DNA of 64,000 bases from Liolophura sinensis (Eukaryota; Mollusca; Polyplacophora; Chitonida; Chitonidae), in assembly GCF_032854445.1 (NCBI RefSeq), contig NC_088304.1, positions 15,017,704-15,081,703 of the forward strand, read 5' to 3'. Both the position numbers and the translations under genes were made by a program. The notes beneath the pieces were generated by a model, which had not been told where the DNA came from, ran no database searches, and was given only the letters and a program-made list of their open reading frames with translations. Below, in pieces: positions 38,096-50,139 of this stretch (position 1 is the stretch's first letter; the number at the start of each line of letters is the position of its first letter).

Positions 38096-38205
38096 AATTT
38101 ATTTGATTGGAGTTTCACGATGTACTCAAGAATGTTTTACTTACACGACAGCAGCCCGTATAATGATGGCAGGAAACCCAGGATCATCCACAGGTTGCTC
38201 ACAAA
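38096..38205 (-). mobile_element. SINE-A fragment, antisense, diverged
   Basis: Diverged 3' half with TTTGATTGGAGTTTCACGAT, GTACTCAAGAATG and GGAAACCCAGGATCATCCAC, ending at the GGTTGCTCACAAACC segment. It lies 63 bp from the target-site duplication of the previous copy, so the two insertions are tandem neighbours in the same orientation. Confidence 0.82.
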
Positions 38206-38449
38206 CCTTTCAATGTGACAGCCCGATGTTGAAAATTTATCAAACAACGGCTCAGTGAAACTCTTCAGTCAAATTCCTCGTTTCAATACCCTACTAACTG
38301 AAGAAAGTCTACTTCATTTATTTTTTTTTTTAATTTTTAGGAAGGAAACACCAGCAACTTCCATGTACATATCTTAAAATGAAATCAGAAGAAAAGCGGT
38401 GAAAGTTCCTTTGATAAAAAGGACAATTTACTTTGCCCTTTGTGAAAAG

Positions 38450-39320
38450 AAAATGGGTAAATCTAAGCCAGAATAAAGGTGACGAAGCCTAGTAATTCCT
38501 TTCCTGCCAAGAGGGCAAAAATTGAACAGGGTTATTTTCATCGGGCTGTTTGTAATGCAAACAAGGCATCGGCTACAAAGAGAGGTGCCCAATATCATTC
38601 GTTAGATTCTAGTTACACGTCAAAAGGGGGATAATTCAGCTTTGATGAAGAGAGACGAGGTCAAACGTTTTATCTGCGTGAAAAAAAAATAAATCTTTTG
38701 AAATTGCAGTGCTTTTCCCGGGTTAGCAACAATATCTGAGGAATAAATCTTCAGAGCTGATCAAAGGGCGATTAATTCGCAGCAACGTCAGCGTAGACAG
38801 ATAAAAAGAGGAGGGAGGAAGGAATAATTGTATCAGCAAGCTGCGCCGTATACAATTGCATCTAATTTGGTTGACTTATCAGAGAAATATCATTAGTGGA
38901 AACAAGCTAATGAAAAACTAACTGCGAACAGCAAATATGGGTAAATGGATGTGGCAGGCGAGAGACAGAAGATCTTGCCGGGCATAGAGGATTGGTGGTT
39001 CCGCAGTGGTAACCAGATTCCCAGACGACAATGGCATCGCCGTGACAACCAATGGGCTAAAACTGCTCCGTTAATTCTGCCTCGGCATCCAGACGGGTGA
39101 GTAAATTAGATCTTCACGAATTCCTGAAGAAGGAAGGGACTTTTCGAAACCGCTTAGGTTCAGGGTGCCGCCTTCCGAGTGAAACAAGGTCGCTTACAAA
39201 TCACAGCAGCAGCACGCCCAGCGGCGACACACGTGACCAAGCTAAGGAATTGATCGTGCCGACCGAAACAATGGCCAACGGAAACCCGCCAAGTTGCGTG
39301 ATCGGCTTGCAAAAGAGTTG
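38450..39320. promoter_or_regulatory. Candidate intronic regulatory island
   Basis: About 870 bp free of recognisable repeats inside a SINE-rich neighbourhood, with ATTAATTCGCAGC, GATAAAAAG and a CpG-bearing segment at 39130-39300. No exon structure. Confidence 0.33.
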
Positions 39321-41044
39321 AAAAAATATTGGAGCTTACCATTGTTCCAGAGCTTCCAATAAAGGTAAAGAATGGTCATAAGACAGTTTCTGATCTATAG
39401 ACATAGTAAATGCCAACTGCATTTATCCCTCAAGAACGTCTTTGAATCCACTGTCTACAGCAGTACACAGCCTCCATTATATGCCATTTACCTCTGTTAC
39501 TTTAGCAGCTGCTTTACTGAATCTTCTTTCTCACAAAGGGACTAATTATTCGACCTAAAGCCTCTGGCACTTTCACCACACCTGATACAATGGTATGTGT
39601 ATGTGAACGGTTTGCATTAAAGGGGCTGTCAGTCTAACTTCTGAGGTGTATGAGAGAGAACGACAGGACGAGACAGACAGAAAAATGAATGTAATCGTGT
39701 TCACAAATCCTGGGAGCAGAACTAACCTAGTTTAGTGTCAAAGCCTTTCAGTGGTAAAGAAAGATGAAATGTTAAAAAAAAAAAAAGACAGACAATCTGG
39801 ATTGTTTTTCTAAAATAAATATCAATTTTGTGACATAGCAAAGAGGTCATATTGAGTGGGAAGTTTTTCTGCTGATTGCCCTTCCGCCTGGCAGATGGGC
39901 CTTGCCAGAACCCTTTATATCGTTGTTTGGGAACATGCTCCATGCTTACAGAGAGGAGTTTGAAGAAACAAAAAAAAAAAAAAAGAAAACTCAGGTAAGA
40001 TAAAATGATGAAGGACATAACAGTTCTTTCAGTTTTGGACTGACTTACACGTACTTTGCCAAACATTTCCTTTCCCTCAATCCTTAAACCGGAAGCTTTT
40101 CGTCAGATCTACAACAGCTACAATGCGCTGAATTTTCATTAACAGCTTTCACTAGGTAACTACCACGCCATATCTCTTTCAAGGGGGTGGGGGGTGGGGG
40201 GTCAGCGTACAGCGGTAGTAAATCAGGTCAAAAGCGTGTGTCTAAGGCCAGATGATAACACCTTACAGTCGGATCATGTAACTGTTGGCATCGTGACTCA
40301 CGGCAGAGTAACATTCCACATGTAAAGGTAACCATTTCAGGTTTTCACCTTTAACGACCAGGTGAGAAGATAATGATGATGCATATACATGTACTCTGTT
40401 CTCTACACAATCACTATCAGACAACACGTGGTGCACTAAGCAAACATCTGTCATCTCAAGATAAGATCTGAATTAGGGTATATACTGTTTCTACTAGGCC
40501 AAATCCTTACACCTCCCAGCACATGCTGGAAACCACATGAGCATGCAATCATAGCCATGTCACAGTATTTGCCGTTGCTAGCCTTTTATTTCTTTGACCC
40601 TAACGGTATGTCAGTATTATTCTCTCTTGACATGCGAAATCTTTAACATAACAACGTATAGTACAGCATTACAATTTCATGCAAACCCTGCAGCAATTTA
40701 GGGGGTTTTTATGTTTTGCTTTTTTGGCAAATTGTCTTACAAACAATGCTGACAATTAAAATTCTGAAATCTTTTATTAATTATCTAATGGTCTTATATT
40801 TGCAATTAATTTGCTTCATTATACTTGCTACAGCATTTCAGGAAAGGCCCAAACCATTTTCTTCAAAAGGACAATATTTTCTTTTCGAGAACTCTTTCAA
40901 ATCCTTCTGCTGACCTATGCTCTACCCCTCACAAAGTGGCTGTTCATAAAAAAAAAAATATATATCTACCCTCAAAAACTAAACACGCCTTCCTTAAAAC
41001 GGTGTTTATACACTCAGAAAATCTAACACGCTAACCTTTAATCA

Positions 41045-41067
41045 GGGTCGCTCTGAGTTCAAGTCCT
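41045..41067 (+). mobile_element. SINE-A head fragment
   Basis: GGTCGCTCTGAGTTCAAGTC matches the B-box region of the SINE-A head (GGTCGCTGTGAGTTCAAGTC) with one difference, and ACACGCTAACC precedes it. Nothing of the body follows, so it is a relic. Confidence 0.45.
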
Positions 41068-42494
41068 TACAAATACTTACAAATAATCCCCCATCCAATT
41101 TCTCTCACTAAACTGTGCAAATATGTCTTATATGTCGAATCAATATACTTTTGATTCGTTTTTTTTTTCTCGCAAATCTGGCCAATACTAAAGCTCACAC
41201 TTTGACTAATGGAGTTCTCCTTTTTGTCCAGCATGGGTTTTCTCTTCTATTAACTGCTGCAGGCACTTAAATTCCTCTTGGGTAAGTTACGGACACATCG
41301 TCAGATCGAGACAGCATGATGAGCCAGGCGGGAGTTGACACGCATTGTTTATCAAGTTGGGTTTAATCCCTAGTGGCTGATGCTATGGCAAACACCTCGC
41401 CAAAGGCAGGATATGCTGTCTTCTCAGCCAGAGATCTTGTTAGAAATGTGCAATTTTTATAGGACAATCCAAAGAAGCTTTTCACACATTTAAAAGCTTT
41501 TCTTTCGCATTCTTTTTTTTCTTGGTTTACTTAGCAGTTTGTTCTTGTTTTTAAGTCACACACTGTACCAAGTCACCTTAAAATCTCATAAAATAAGGCA
41601 GCAAGTGTGACACCTCGGCACACCCTTCACAATATGCCTGACGACATCAAAGAAACCCTTCCACTCTCAGCACCATTCAAACAGTTCTATACTTAACCTC
41701 AAAACACCCAAACTCTTTAGCTCTTCACATCTGAACTTTGATGGCGTTAAATGAGAGAAAAAAAAATAAAGAAAAGACTAGGAAAAAAAAAACTTTAGTG
41801 ACTCATTTCTAGAACCAATCAACATGTATGTAACTAAAAAGCTACACATTTTTTACTGTACATTAGCACTTCTTGCAGCTGAATATAGAGGATAACCAAC
41901 ATCAATGCCTTATATTTATCCCTAAACCGGTTTCAATGGAAACTTGACACAGCCAAGTCTCTTTCATCCTCAAAAATGTGTTACAGCTGACACTGTCAAA
42001 GATTACACTCCCCAGGAGTATTTCCACGTCAACAAACTCAAGTACAACTGTAAATACTACAGGCTACTAAAAGAAAATATCAGCACCAAAAAACAAAACA
42101 AAACACCTACTCCATTAACAACAATTTCCATATAAAATTATTCCTGATAAAAAGTAAAAACAAAACAAGTCAAAGAGTTTTGAGTTAGATTAATCTCCAC
42201 TAAGTGGCCTGAAAGGGAAGGGCTAACGAAGGGGAGAGTTGCAAATATATTGCCCCGAATACCACAATAATTTTGAGTCATGAATATATTTGTAGTGTGT
42301 TTTTAAACTGTCCAGAAGCCTAATTCAGTAATATGATGGAAATGAGTAGAGGTACATTATAAACTGGTCAGAGGCTGACAGATATACATGGACATATAAC
42401 TGAAATACACCAGGTAAATCAAGCTGAACAGGAGATGGAATTGATGGCCTATGGTTAGCATTCTCACAGAAAGATGTAAAGCACCATCATCCCC

Positions 42495-43365
42495 AGTATC
42501 ACCGAACCTGGCAACGTTGTGCTAAGGATTACTGTGTAGGTATCATAGTGCCAGGCATCACAGAACCAGGCAACACTGTGCTAAGTATCATTGTGTAGGC
42601 ATCACAGTGCCAGGCATCACAGAACCAGGCAACACTGTGCTAAGTATCACAGTGCCAGGCATCACAGAACCTGGCAACACTGTGCTAAGTATCACTGAGT
42701 AGGTATCACAGTGCCAGGCATTATATATCCAGATATCACAGAACCTGGCAACACTGTGCTAAGTATCACCGTGTAGGTGTCATATTGCCAGGCATCTTAC
42801 AGCCAGGTATCACAGAACCTGGCCACACTGTGCTAAGTTTCACAATGTTGGCATCACGGTGACAAGAATAAAACAGCCAGGCATTGCTTTGCTAAGCATT
42901 ACTACGTATGTATCATGGTGCCAGGCATCTCACAGCCATGGATCACTAAGCCAGGTAACACAGAGCTAAGCAACAACAGGTCGGCATCACTTTGACAAGC
43001 ACCATACAGTCTGGCATTGCTGTGCTAAGCATCACTGTGTAAGCATCAGGCATAAGTCATCAATGTGCCGTGCATAACAGTGAAGGCATGGTAGCCTACT
43101 GCCAGGCCTTAATTTGCTAAGCTTCATAGTGCCAGGCATCACTGCTCTAGGCATAACTGTACTAAGCATCATACAGCAAAGCATCACTGTATAGGCCTCA
43201 TAGAGCTACTCATCATATATTCACAGCAAGGCATCACTGAATGTGTAGCTAGACATCATAATAGGCATCACGCATGTACAGCAAATGCTGAAACTCATAC
43301 AGCTGTGCATCACTGAGCTAAGCATTACAGAGCCAGGCATCATACAGCTAGGCATCACATAAACT
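42495..43365. repeat. Tandem repeat array, mixed 45/59-bp units
   Basis: The best units read GCCAGGCATCACAGAACC, GGCAACACTGTGCTAAGTAT and CACTGTGTAGGTATCACAGT. Copies at about 42552, 42611 and 42656 are nearly identical, and the array decays to the right into shorter CAGGCATCA / GCTAAGCATCA motifs. No coding potential was seen. Confidence 0.9.
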
Positions 43366-44942
43366 GCGTTCTGACAGATAATTAAGTGGTAGAAAGCGTG
43401 CGTGCAGATGAGCTTTTTTATTTCATTTACGTCAAATCAGCCTGCAAAACTCAAATCATATCAGGAGACTTCATCTGTAATATTTCCTTTCACAACTACA
43501 TTTATCCTGCTTAATGACAGAAGAAACGAACGCTAGCCACCGATTTGTCATGGTTTGCCAGGCAGTGACGGGTAGCGCCTTAGAAAGCATATAAAGAAGG
43601 CATAGAGACATGATCAATAAACTCTAAACTATACAGGCCTTACCTTCATACAGATCTTGGATGTATCAAATCACACGGCCTATACCTTAGTTCAGAGCCA
43701 CACAATAATAGCATTCAAACGTGGTCTGAAGAACTGGCAGAAGCCAGCACAGATTGAGTCTATCCAATACACAAACAAGAAGCGAATCCTCGAGCTGACA
43801 GTGTCAAGTTCACTCAAGTCTGTGGCTCACAGCACTCACACTGGATTTACTGCCAGCAGCGCCATCTGGTGGCTTATCATCACAGGGAGTGTAAAGAACT
43901 TGTAACAGACTAAGGGAGTGAACCAAGTCTAGATTAAATGCCATAATAACAAGGTGCCAATTGTGCATGCGTTGCTTTATGCTGGAGCACACAGTATTGT
44001 CATAAAGATTTACACTATTATTATCAACCTAAGTGTATGCGCAATGTCAACTACACAAATTACATACATCTTGACCTAAACTTAAGATTAAAAATTTCAT
44101 TAAAAGGGGTAAAAGAAAAGCCTACAATTCTGGAAAAATAAGTAAATCTATAGAGGCTTTGTTATGACTAATTCCCCAAACTGGCCATATGACAAAAAAA
44201 TTTTACAAATTTTTTTTTTAAAAGTTTGAAATAAAAAGCTTGAATATTTTCAACAAATTATCATGGGAGTATGTTTACACACAGGTCATATCCAACAGGG
44301 ACACTGTTGAAGATAACCTCTATAAACATGACAGACATTTGTTGATAAAGGTGAACCGTCAAGGCCAACAGATCTGTCAGTTTTCCCACAATACCCCTGA
44401 CAAACACTGAGGGATGTTATCAGTAATCCTGTGACATCTGAACCTCAAATAAATATATCCCTCACATCATTTGTTGACTAGATAGTGGCCTAACACAGAC
44501 CAGAGGTTACATACTATACAGTGTGTATGTCAACACCACCCCACATTCCACCCAACAATTCACAATAGTCCTTCCCCTTATACATGTACTTTTGACAAGT
44601 GTAAGCTATTTGAAACAAGTAAATATTCCTGAAATACAAAAACATTTAAACTGCATGTACCAATATATGACAAATATTTCTACATAAAAATGAAAACATT
44701 TATAACAGCCTGCACAGTTCTGAAATGCCAAAAAAAAAAAAAAAAAAAAAACAAAAAAAAGATCTAGCCAATTTGCATTACGCATACAGGTAAAAATCAC
44801 ATCATCATCAAAGTCATTCACCTTGTGTACTATGATGAGAAGCTGGTGGATTCTACATGAATGTGTCCATAGGAAATATCAGTATGACGCGTCTGAGGAT
44901 TCCTTCATCAATTCATCTGACACCACACCAAAGCTTACATGA

Positions 44943-45162
44943 ACCCTAAATGACCATGAATTTCGCCCGTGACTAACTTGCCCATTTTTTTCTGATTCTG
45001 AGAGTTCTCTTCATTCAATGAACATGTTTTGAGGTTTGCTTGGAACATGGGATAATATTCTACTGGAAAATTGTACGTTTCAACACCGAAAATAATATTT
45101 TGGGACATTTATTTGCCTCTGGAAATGCACTTTTGTGGGCGAAATTTTAGGTCATTTTGGGT
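44943..45162. mobile_element. MITE family 1 (220 bp, inverted ends)
   Basis: The left end, ACCCTAAATGACC then ATGAATTTCGCCC, is the inverted complement of the right end, GGGCGAAATTTTAGGTCATTTTGGGT, apart from a few mismatches. The interior is non-coding. A second diverged copy lies at 58021-58241. A terminal-inverted-repeat structure without a transposase defines a MITE; the parent superfamily cannot be read from the ends. It ends 143 bp from the donor side of the Lys-rich exon. Confidence 0.75.
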
Positions 45163-45305
45163 AAGTATATTTCATCCATTCTACAGTGTTGAGTCTCGTG
45201 CGGTAAGGAAACCAGGGAACCTTTTGGCAAGTAACTGATGAACGTTCTCACGATAAGCTCTTGTCGACAACTGACAATTGTCAGCAAGACAATTGCATCA
45301 CCTAC

Positions 45306-45464
45306 CTTCTTCCCTTTCTTCTTGTTCTGCTTCTGCTTCTCCTTCGACAAGGTCGAGTTCCGGGCTTTGTTTGGCTGCTCAGACGACTTGCAGTTGACAT
45401 CATTCTGTAACGTGGAGCCCTTCTTTGGCAAATTGTTGACATTGTTCTTAGGCTTGATGGAATT
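45306..45464 (-). CDS. AUTS2: AUTS2-family internal exon (Lys/Asn-rich, 53 codons)
   Basis: Internal coding exon, phase 0 at both ends. The acceptor is a pyrimidine/TTG-rich tract ending TTGTTGTTGCAG and the donor is AAGAAG|GTAGGTGA. The 53 residues begin NSIKPKNNVNNLPKKG and end SKEKQKQNKKKGKK, with 14 Lys and about 10 Asn, so the end looks like a nuclear-localisation stretch. By itself the peptide is low-complexity and not diagnostic. It is placed in AUTS2 because it has the same strand and phase as the diagnostic exons downstream. Human AUTS2 also has a basic stretch (around RKKMPKALRQLK) just before the exon that starts N-S and carries the RLSD motif. AUTS2 proteins are nuclear regulators that join variant PRC1 complexes and can turn them into activators through p300/CK2. 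The exon lies between two MITEs (44943-45162 and 45720-45944). Exon reality is strong from the paired splice sites and open frame; family assignment rests on context. Confidence 0.72.
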
Positions 45465-45719
45465 CTGCAACAACAACAGCAACATGGAAACAATTATTTT
45501 GTTTGCAGAGAATGTTTGGATACAGTAAAATTAAACTAACATTGACTTATTTTGTATCAGTTATCTGTCACATGCATTGTTTAGTAATTTATTACATTGA
45601 TTGAAGTTTAAAACCACCCTCAGGAATTTCTCATGTGACGGCTGTCAGATTGAAGGTGGAAGAACAAGATTCCCTGGAGTAAACCCATTTCCTTTTGGCA
45701 GGTACCTGACAAAGCCCCA

Positions 45720-45944
45720 GGGCCCGCGATCACAAAGCAATCTTAGACTTGAGTCAAAATTTCAAATCATTTTAAAACTGCCACTTCTGAAGTACCAAGA
45801 TCAAAATATTTCTTAACAATGTAAATTCCAGATAATTTATCATAGTAAAGAAATTTCAACTGAATTAACAGAAAGGAATATACCAAATTTAATGACTAAA
45901 ACTTTGCCTTAAGTCCAAGATTGCTTCATGGACTTCACGGGCCC
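45720..45944. mobile_element. MITE family 2 (225 bp, about 45-bp inverted ends)
   Basis: The left end runs GGGCCCGCGATCAC then AAGCAATCTTAGACTTGAGTC. The right end, in reverse complement, runs GGGCCCGTGAAGTCC then AAGCAATCTTGGACTTAAGGC. Relatives are at 63109-63332 and 62660-63103. It is non-coding and lies 255 bp from the acceptor of the Lys-rich exon. Confidence 0.78.
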
Positions 45945-47039
45945 AGGTGAGACTCAGTTTGATCACACATCCCCATTAGTCAATAATCCCTGAGTCACAG
46001 AAAAGTAGCTTGTAACCGTCACAGTTCCACTGTCTAGTGACCATATTCAACTCTATTATTAGTCACCAACGTTTGGTTTCATTCTGATGCGGTTATACTT
46101 TGATCAACAACTAACGAGTAAACACCACAAAGATGAAGGATTCCCCATGCAGAAGAAAAATGGGAGATACGCCATTTTGACATCCGTTTGTGACACTTTA
46201 AAAGTGTTACTGCCACAACAAACTAGTTTTACTCACTTCTAAAACAAACAAAAAAACAAAAAAAATACATAAATTTCAGTCACTTCAAGGAATACATTTT
46301 GCAGAAACATGTTATTCAAAACAAAGTTGGATGAATGTTCTCAAGTTCATAGTGTTTTGACTTCCACAAAGCTAAATGTCAAGAAGGTCGCAAATTTACG
46401 TTTTTCAAAGACCCCAGATATCGAAACCGTCACAACAAAACCCTATTTTATCCAGCTTTCATTTGCAAAAATATGAAGATCAAACAAAACGGAGATCAAC
46501 AGAGTTGCACAATAATGGTGATCTACATTTCTTTGAAGTCTGTTTTTTCCCCTTTGCACACACGCTGATTGATAGAGTACAATACCTCAATGTGGAAAAT
46601 AAATAATTTGCTAATGGAAAACATGAGTCATTTTTTATGCAAGCTTATTCCTTGGCACTCCTTGAACTGAGAGAGAAAAAAAATAATTCAAAAAGTCTTT
46701 ACAGTTGTTATTCTCTTATTTTTTTTTTTTATTTATTTATTTATTTTTTTTTTTGTGGTAGTGTGTGTGGTCTGAGAATGTGTCACTTAGCTCAACTAAG
46801 ATTAAAGATGGTATACAAGGGAGATAACTCCTATGAATTCTAAGAAAAGTAGTTCCGGCAGAGCAGACAAAGTTCCACAGCTGTTTTTTATGATGTCCAT
46901 GATATATATCAGATTTTTGTTGTCTTAATGATGGATACAAATGAAATTAGTTCTTTATTTATCCAAGTCCATGCACAGAGTAAACATGCACCGCACAATC
47001 TCTAAGCAATAACAACAATATTTATGTCAAAGAAAAACC

Positions 47040-47300
47040 TCCCAAAGAAATGAGGGGAAAAATAGGACATATCCGAATTCCATTACATCGCAGAAATCTT
47101 TCCTCTTGAGCGGACATGTAGCTAAGGAGATTTTCTGACAACAGGAGCGGTTTATTTCTGGGCCGCCACTCCGACTTGTTATTGATTATTCCGGGACAAT
47201 TTATCTGTAACAGTTTGGCAACGGCTCCGGAACTAATCTATCAGAGGAAATACAATCTCTGCCACTACCTCATATCCAGCCCAATCAAGTTGTGACGTGC
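47040..47300. promoter_or_regulatory. Candidate intronic regulatory island
   Basis: Compact complex block including GGAGCGGTTTATTTCTGGGC, CTTGTTATTGATTATTCCGG and GGCTCCGGAACTAATC. It is flanked by A/T-rich, repeat-rich DNA and has no coding features. Confidence 0.35.
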
Positions 47301-48408
47301 CGCATAAAGTGATGTGTGAAATACATCAAAATAATTACCAGGAAGACACACGACAAAGACTGCACATAAACTATTGCCAGGCTTGGAAAGAGCGAAAAAA
47401 AAAAAATGATAACATTTTATGTATGATTAGAAATTTATTATGGTAAAATTGAAACCCACAGCAACCACCAGAACAAATTATGGTGTAAAAAAAATACTTG
47501 CTGATTATATATATGGTAATAATGAATTACTGTAGGGCAAATTAACATTGCACTCACAGCCGATTTAATTACATGTACACAAGCGACTACTGGAAGCAGA
47601 AACTCTTCAACAACTCTGATGACATACATGTACATGTAACTGCCTGTTTTGGCCAACAACCTGCTAAAATGTCAAACCTTATTAAACCTATGAAAAATAA
47701 AACTAAATGTTGCAGATTTTACTTTTATCTGGGCACCTGGCACTCTTCCCAATGAAAACGGCATCAAATGACAATGTAACACCCCAAGTTTACATACATA
47801 CCTACATATATGCCTACATATATACATACATACACCTACTCTATTCGGATTGTCTGTCATCACTGTTGTTACTGCTGAATTCAATGAAGCTGGCATATGT
47901 AAAACTAAAACTTGTGCAGATCACCTGACAGCAGATGATACAGTGAGACTGAACGTAAATTTGCAACAGCATGATAATGATCCCATGATTGTTTTTTTTT
48001 TATTATTTACAAAAATGCGATTAGCACAGTATTTCAAGATGCATGCTAGAGTATTTCATTCCTACCAAAGTTGGAGAAAACCCAGCAAATGTCGTTTTGT
48101 CTCCAAAATTAAATTAAAACTGTGCATTAATAAATTAAATTGCACTGAAAGTTGCTATTTCATGTGTGAAAAGGTTGAAGAATAAGGGTATAGGTAAATG
48201 TAGTTCCAGGACAAAGCCACATGTATACCACATGCAGCTGTTTCCCCATGACTGCTAATCAGGCGACACCAGTTTATTTTTGTGTTTTATGGGCTAGTTC
48301 ACACTAAAAAAGCAAAAACCGGAACAAAAATAAATATTTGCCATTTTCACTTTATCCCACAAATATTTTTCTGATGGAATCCCAGCAATTTTTAGTTCAT
48401 TAGTGTGT

Positions 48409-48471
48409 GCTTGGGGTTTAATGTCGTACCTAGCAATTTTTCAGTAGTATGACGAAGAAGGAGTCATTAGA
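48409..48471 (-). mobile_element. SINE-B 3' fragment
   Basis: GTGCTTGGGGTTTAATGTCG, then GCAATTTTTCAGTAGTATGA and CGAAGAAGGAGTCATTAG match the 3' end of the full SINE-B at 35155. It is a 5'-truncated relic. Confidence 0.75.
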
Positions 48472-49204
48472 TGAAAGCAATTTTTCAAGGAGAAGCAAAC
48501 TTAAATTATAAAATAATACCATTGAAAAGAGTATGCATTTCCTCGCAGGTGCATGCCATAAAAAAAATTCTAATATGTACCTCAAGATGATGAATTCTAA
48601 ATAAAGTCAGCGCCAACATCTGCTGTGGGCGACTCCATTTTACTTGAGAACTGGTCCTGAAGTCTTCTGTGTTAGGAGGAGAATTTCCGTCAGAAACCTA
48701 CGAAGTGCAGTTCGTACATTTCTGGTAGAAACTTTTCTTCCCAGAAGGTAGCAAACAGTACAGTTCGTTTTCTGCTTGACAATCGGGAAACCGAAATGTT
48801 GGACATAGGTTCCGAGTGTACACGAACAAGCCAGCAGTTTTAAAGACTCTCATTAGCTGAGAGGCACCACAACCCCAGCATAAATTACAGGGTGTTAAAG
48901 ATGGAGGATGAGATTGCCGTTTTCAGACTTAAGGTGTATGGCGAGGAAAAATTGCATAATTATGCAACAGGCACCACCAAATAGAAAAAAATGTGCTCTT
49001 TTCAGCACAGAGTGTGATGTTTTTAAGTTTTCTTCTCCTTTAAGAGGCAAAATTGAAGGGACAGTCAACATTTCCCCAAAATTTGACGATTTATAACTTT
49101 TATTTTTATAACCAACATGTGGTATGATATGGAAGAAAGGAGTCATTATACTCGTAAAACAAAAATAACACATGGTGTGGCCTTATTACATTTAGAGCAC
49201 TCAT

Positions 49205-49242
49205 GTGGGGTGGGGTTGGGGTTGGGGTTGGGGGGGGGGGGG
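49205..49242 (+). repeat. G-rich tract with quadruplex-forming pattern
   Basis: Four GGGG runs separated by one or two T residues (GGGGTGGGGTTGGGGTTGGGG) are followed by TT and a run of about 13 G. It meets the usual G-quadruplex rule (four runs of at least three G, short loops) on the non-gene strand. Other G runs, at 36016-36028 and 55833-55849, are simple homopolymers. Confidence 0.8.
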
Positions 49243-50139
49243 TACTTAACAGAAGGAATACATACATATACAGGTATCTAACATCCGTGTGATCATTACA
49301 CCAGGCCCTGTATTGTATACACTTAGTTATGCAGCCAATTAAAACACAGTGCATTCTGTGAATTATTCAGTGTTACAATATGGCTGAATTTGTTTGAAAT
49401 GTGTCAAAACAAGCCTCCATGCTAAAATACAACCTCAATCAAACACCCTGAGAAAAACAACAAACACAAATTATTGTCCTTTAAACAAGTCAAGTGACAC
49501 ATAAAAAGTAAATCAACCATAATACCATGAAAAAAATTTGAAGAATGCTCCCTCCACACAACACCTCGCTCAAATTAAGTTATTCGCTGGTCTTATCTAT
49601 TGTCTAATTACAATGTAGCTAATTACCACATATAAAGCCACACTTGAGAAAAAGATAATGAAGATTTGATAGTGATACAGCTAAGCACTGTTGCTTTTAC
49701 TTTTCCACACATATACAAAAGCTATAATTAAATGTTTCATTTTAAAATTAATATTTAAAAAATAAAGTGAAGACAAATAAATTTTAAAAAGTTTGAACTA
49801 AAAACTTTGATAGCAATTTAGCCATGCTCACATTTAGTTTATTCTATTTATCTGTTTATTCTATTTTCTAAACTGTTCAATAAGCTATTAAAAAGGTTAA
49901 ATCATAAAAAAACAATGTTTAGCATAAAATATTTCATTACAGATTGAACAAAAAACAAATCATGCAATCAATACATAAACATGCTATTCACATAAGCTCA
50001 CAGAGGAATGGACACTCTAATAGTAAACGTAAAACAATGAGAGGAAAGGAGAAAAAAATCACATTTCAGACAAGAACAATCTTCTATTTTTTCTTCAGTC
50101 ATATTCTGTAGAGACTGCTTAAGAATAAAGGATAATGCG

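Larger units (their letters stand above)
12286..45305 (-). other. Intron, 33 kb, between the Lys-rich exon and the RLSD exon
   Basis: A giant intron from the GTAGGT donor (45305) to the TTTTCAG acceptor (12286). It holds SINE-A copies (15811, 17527, 22286, 29226, 35596, 37248, 37783, 38096, fragment 41045), SINE-B (35155-35517), a mosaic duplication at 34.5-36.2 kb, a tandem repeat at 42.5-43.37 kb and a MITE at 44943-45162. Candidate regulatory islands lie at 14.48-15.3, 27.0-27.43, 28.06-28.34, 30.3-31.3 and 38.45-39.32 kb. Stretches such as 12.3-14.4, 18.9-22.2, 22.6-27.0 and 31.4-34.4 kb are AT-rich with no feature I can support beyond single motifs listed separately. Confidence 0.7.

Noticed and set aside
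39722-40066. 114-codon minus-strand frame with basic peptide as the missing basic exon
   Set aside because: No acceptor or donor in the right places, and the frame is interrupted by phenylalanine/lysine homopolymer runs from poly-T and poly-A.
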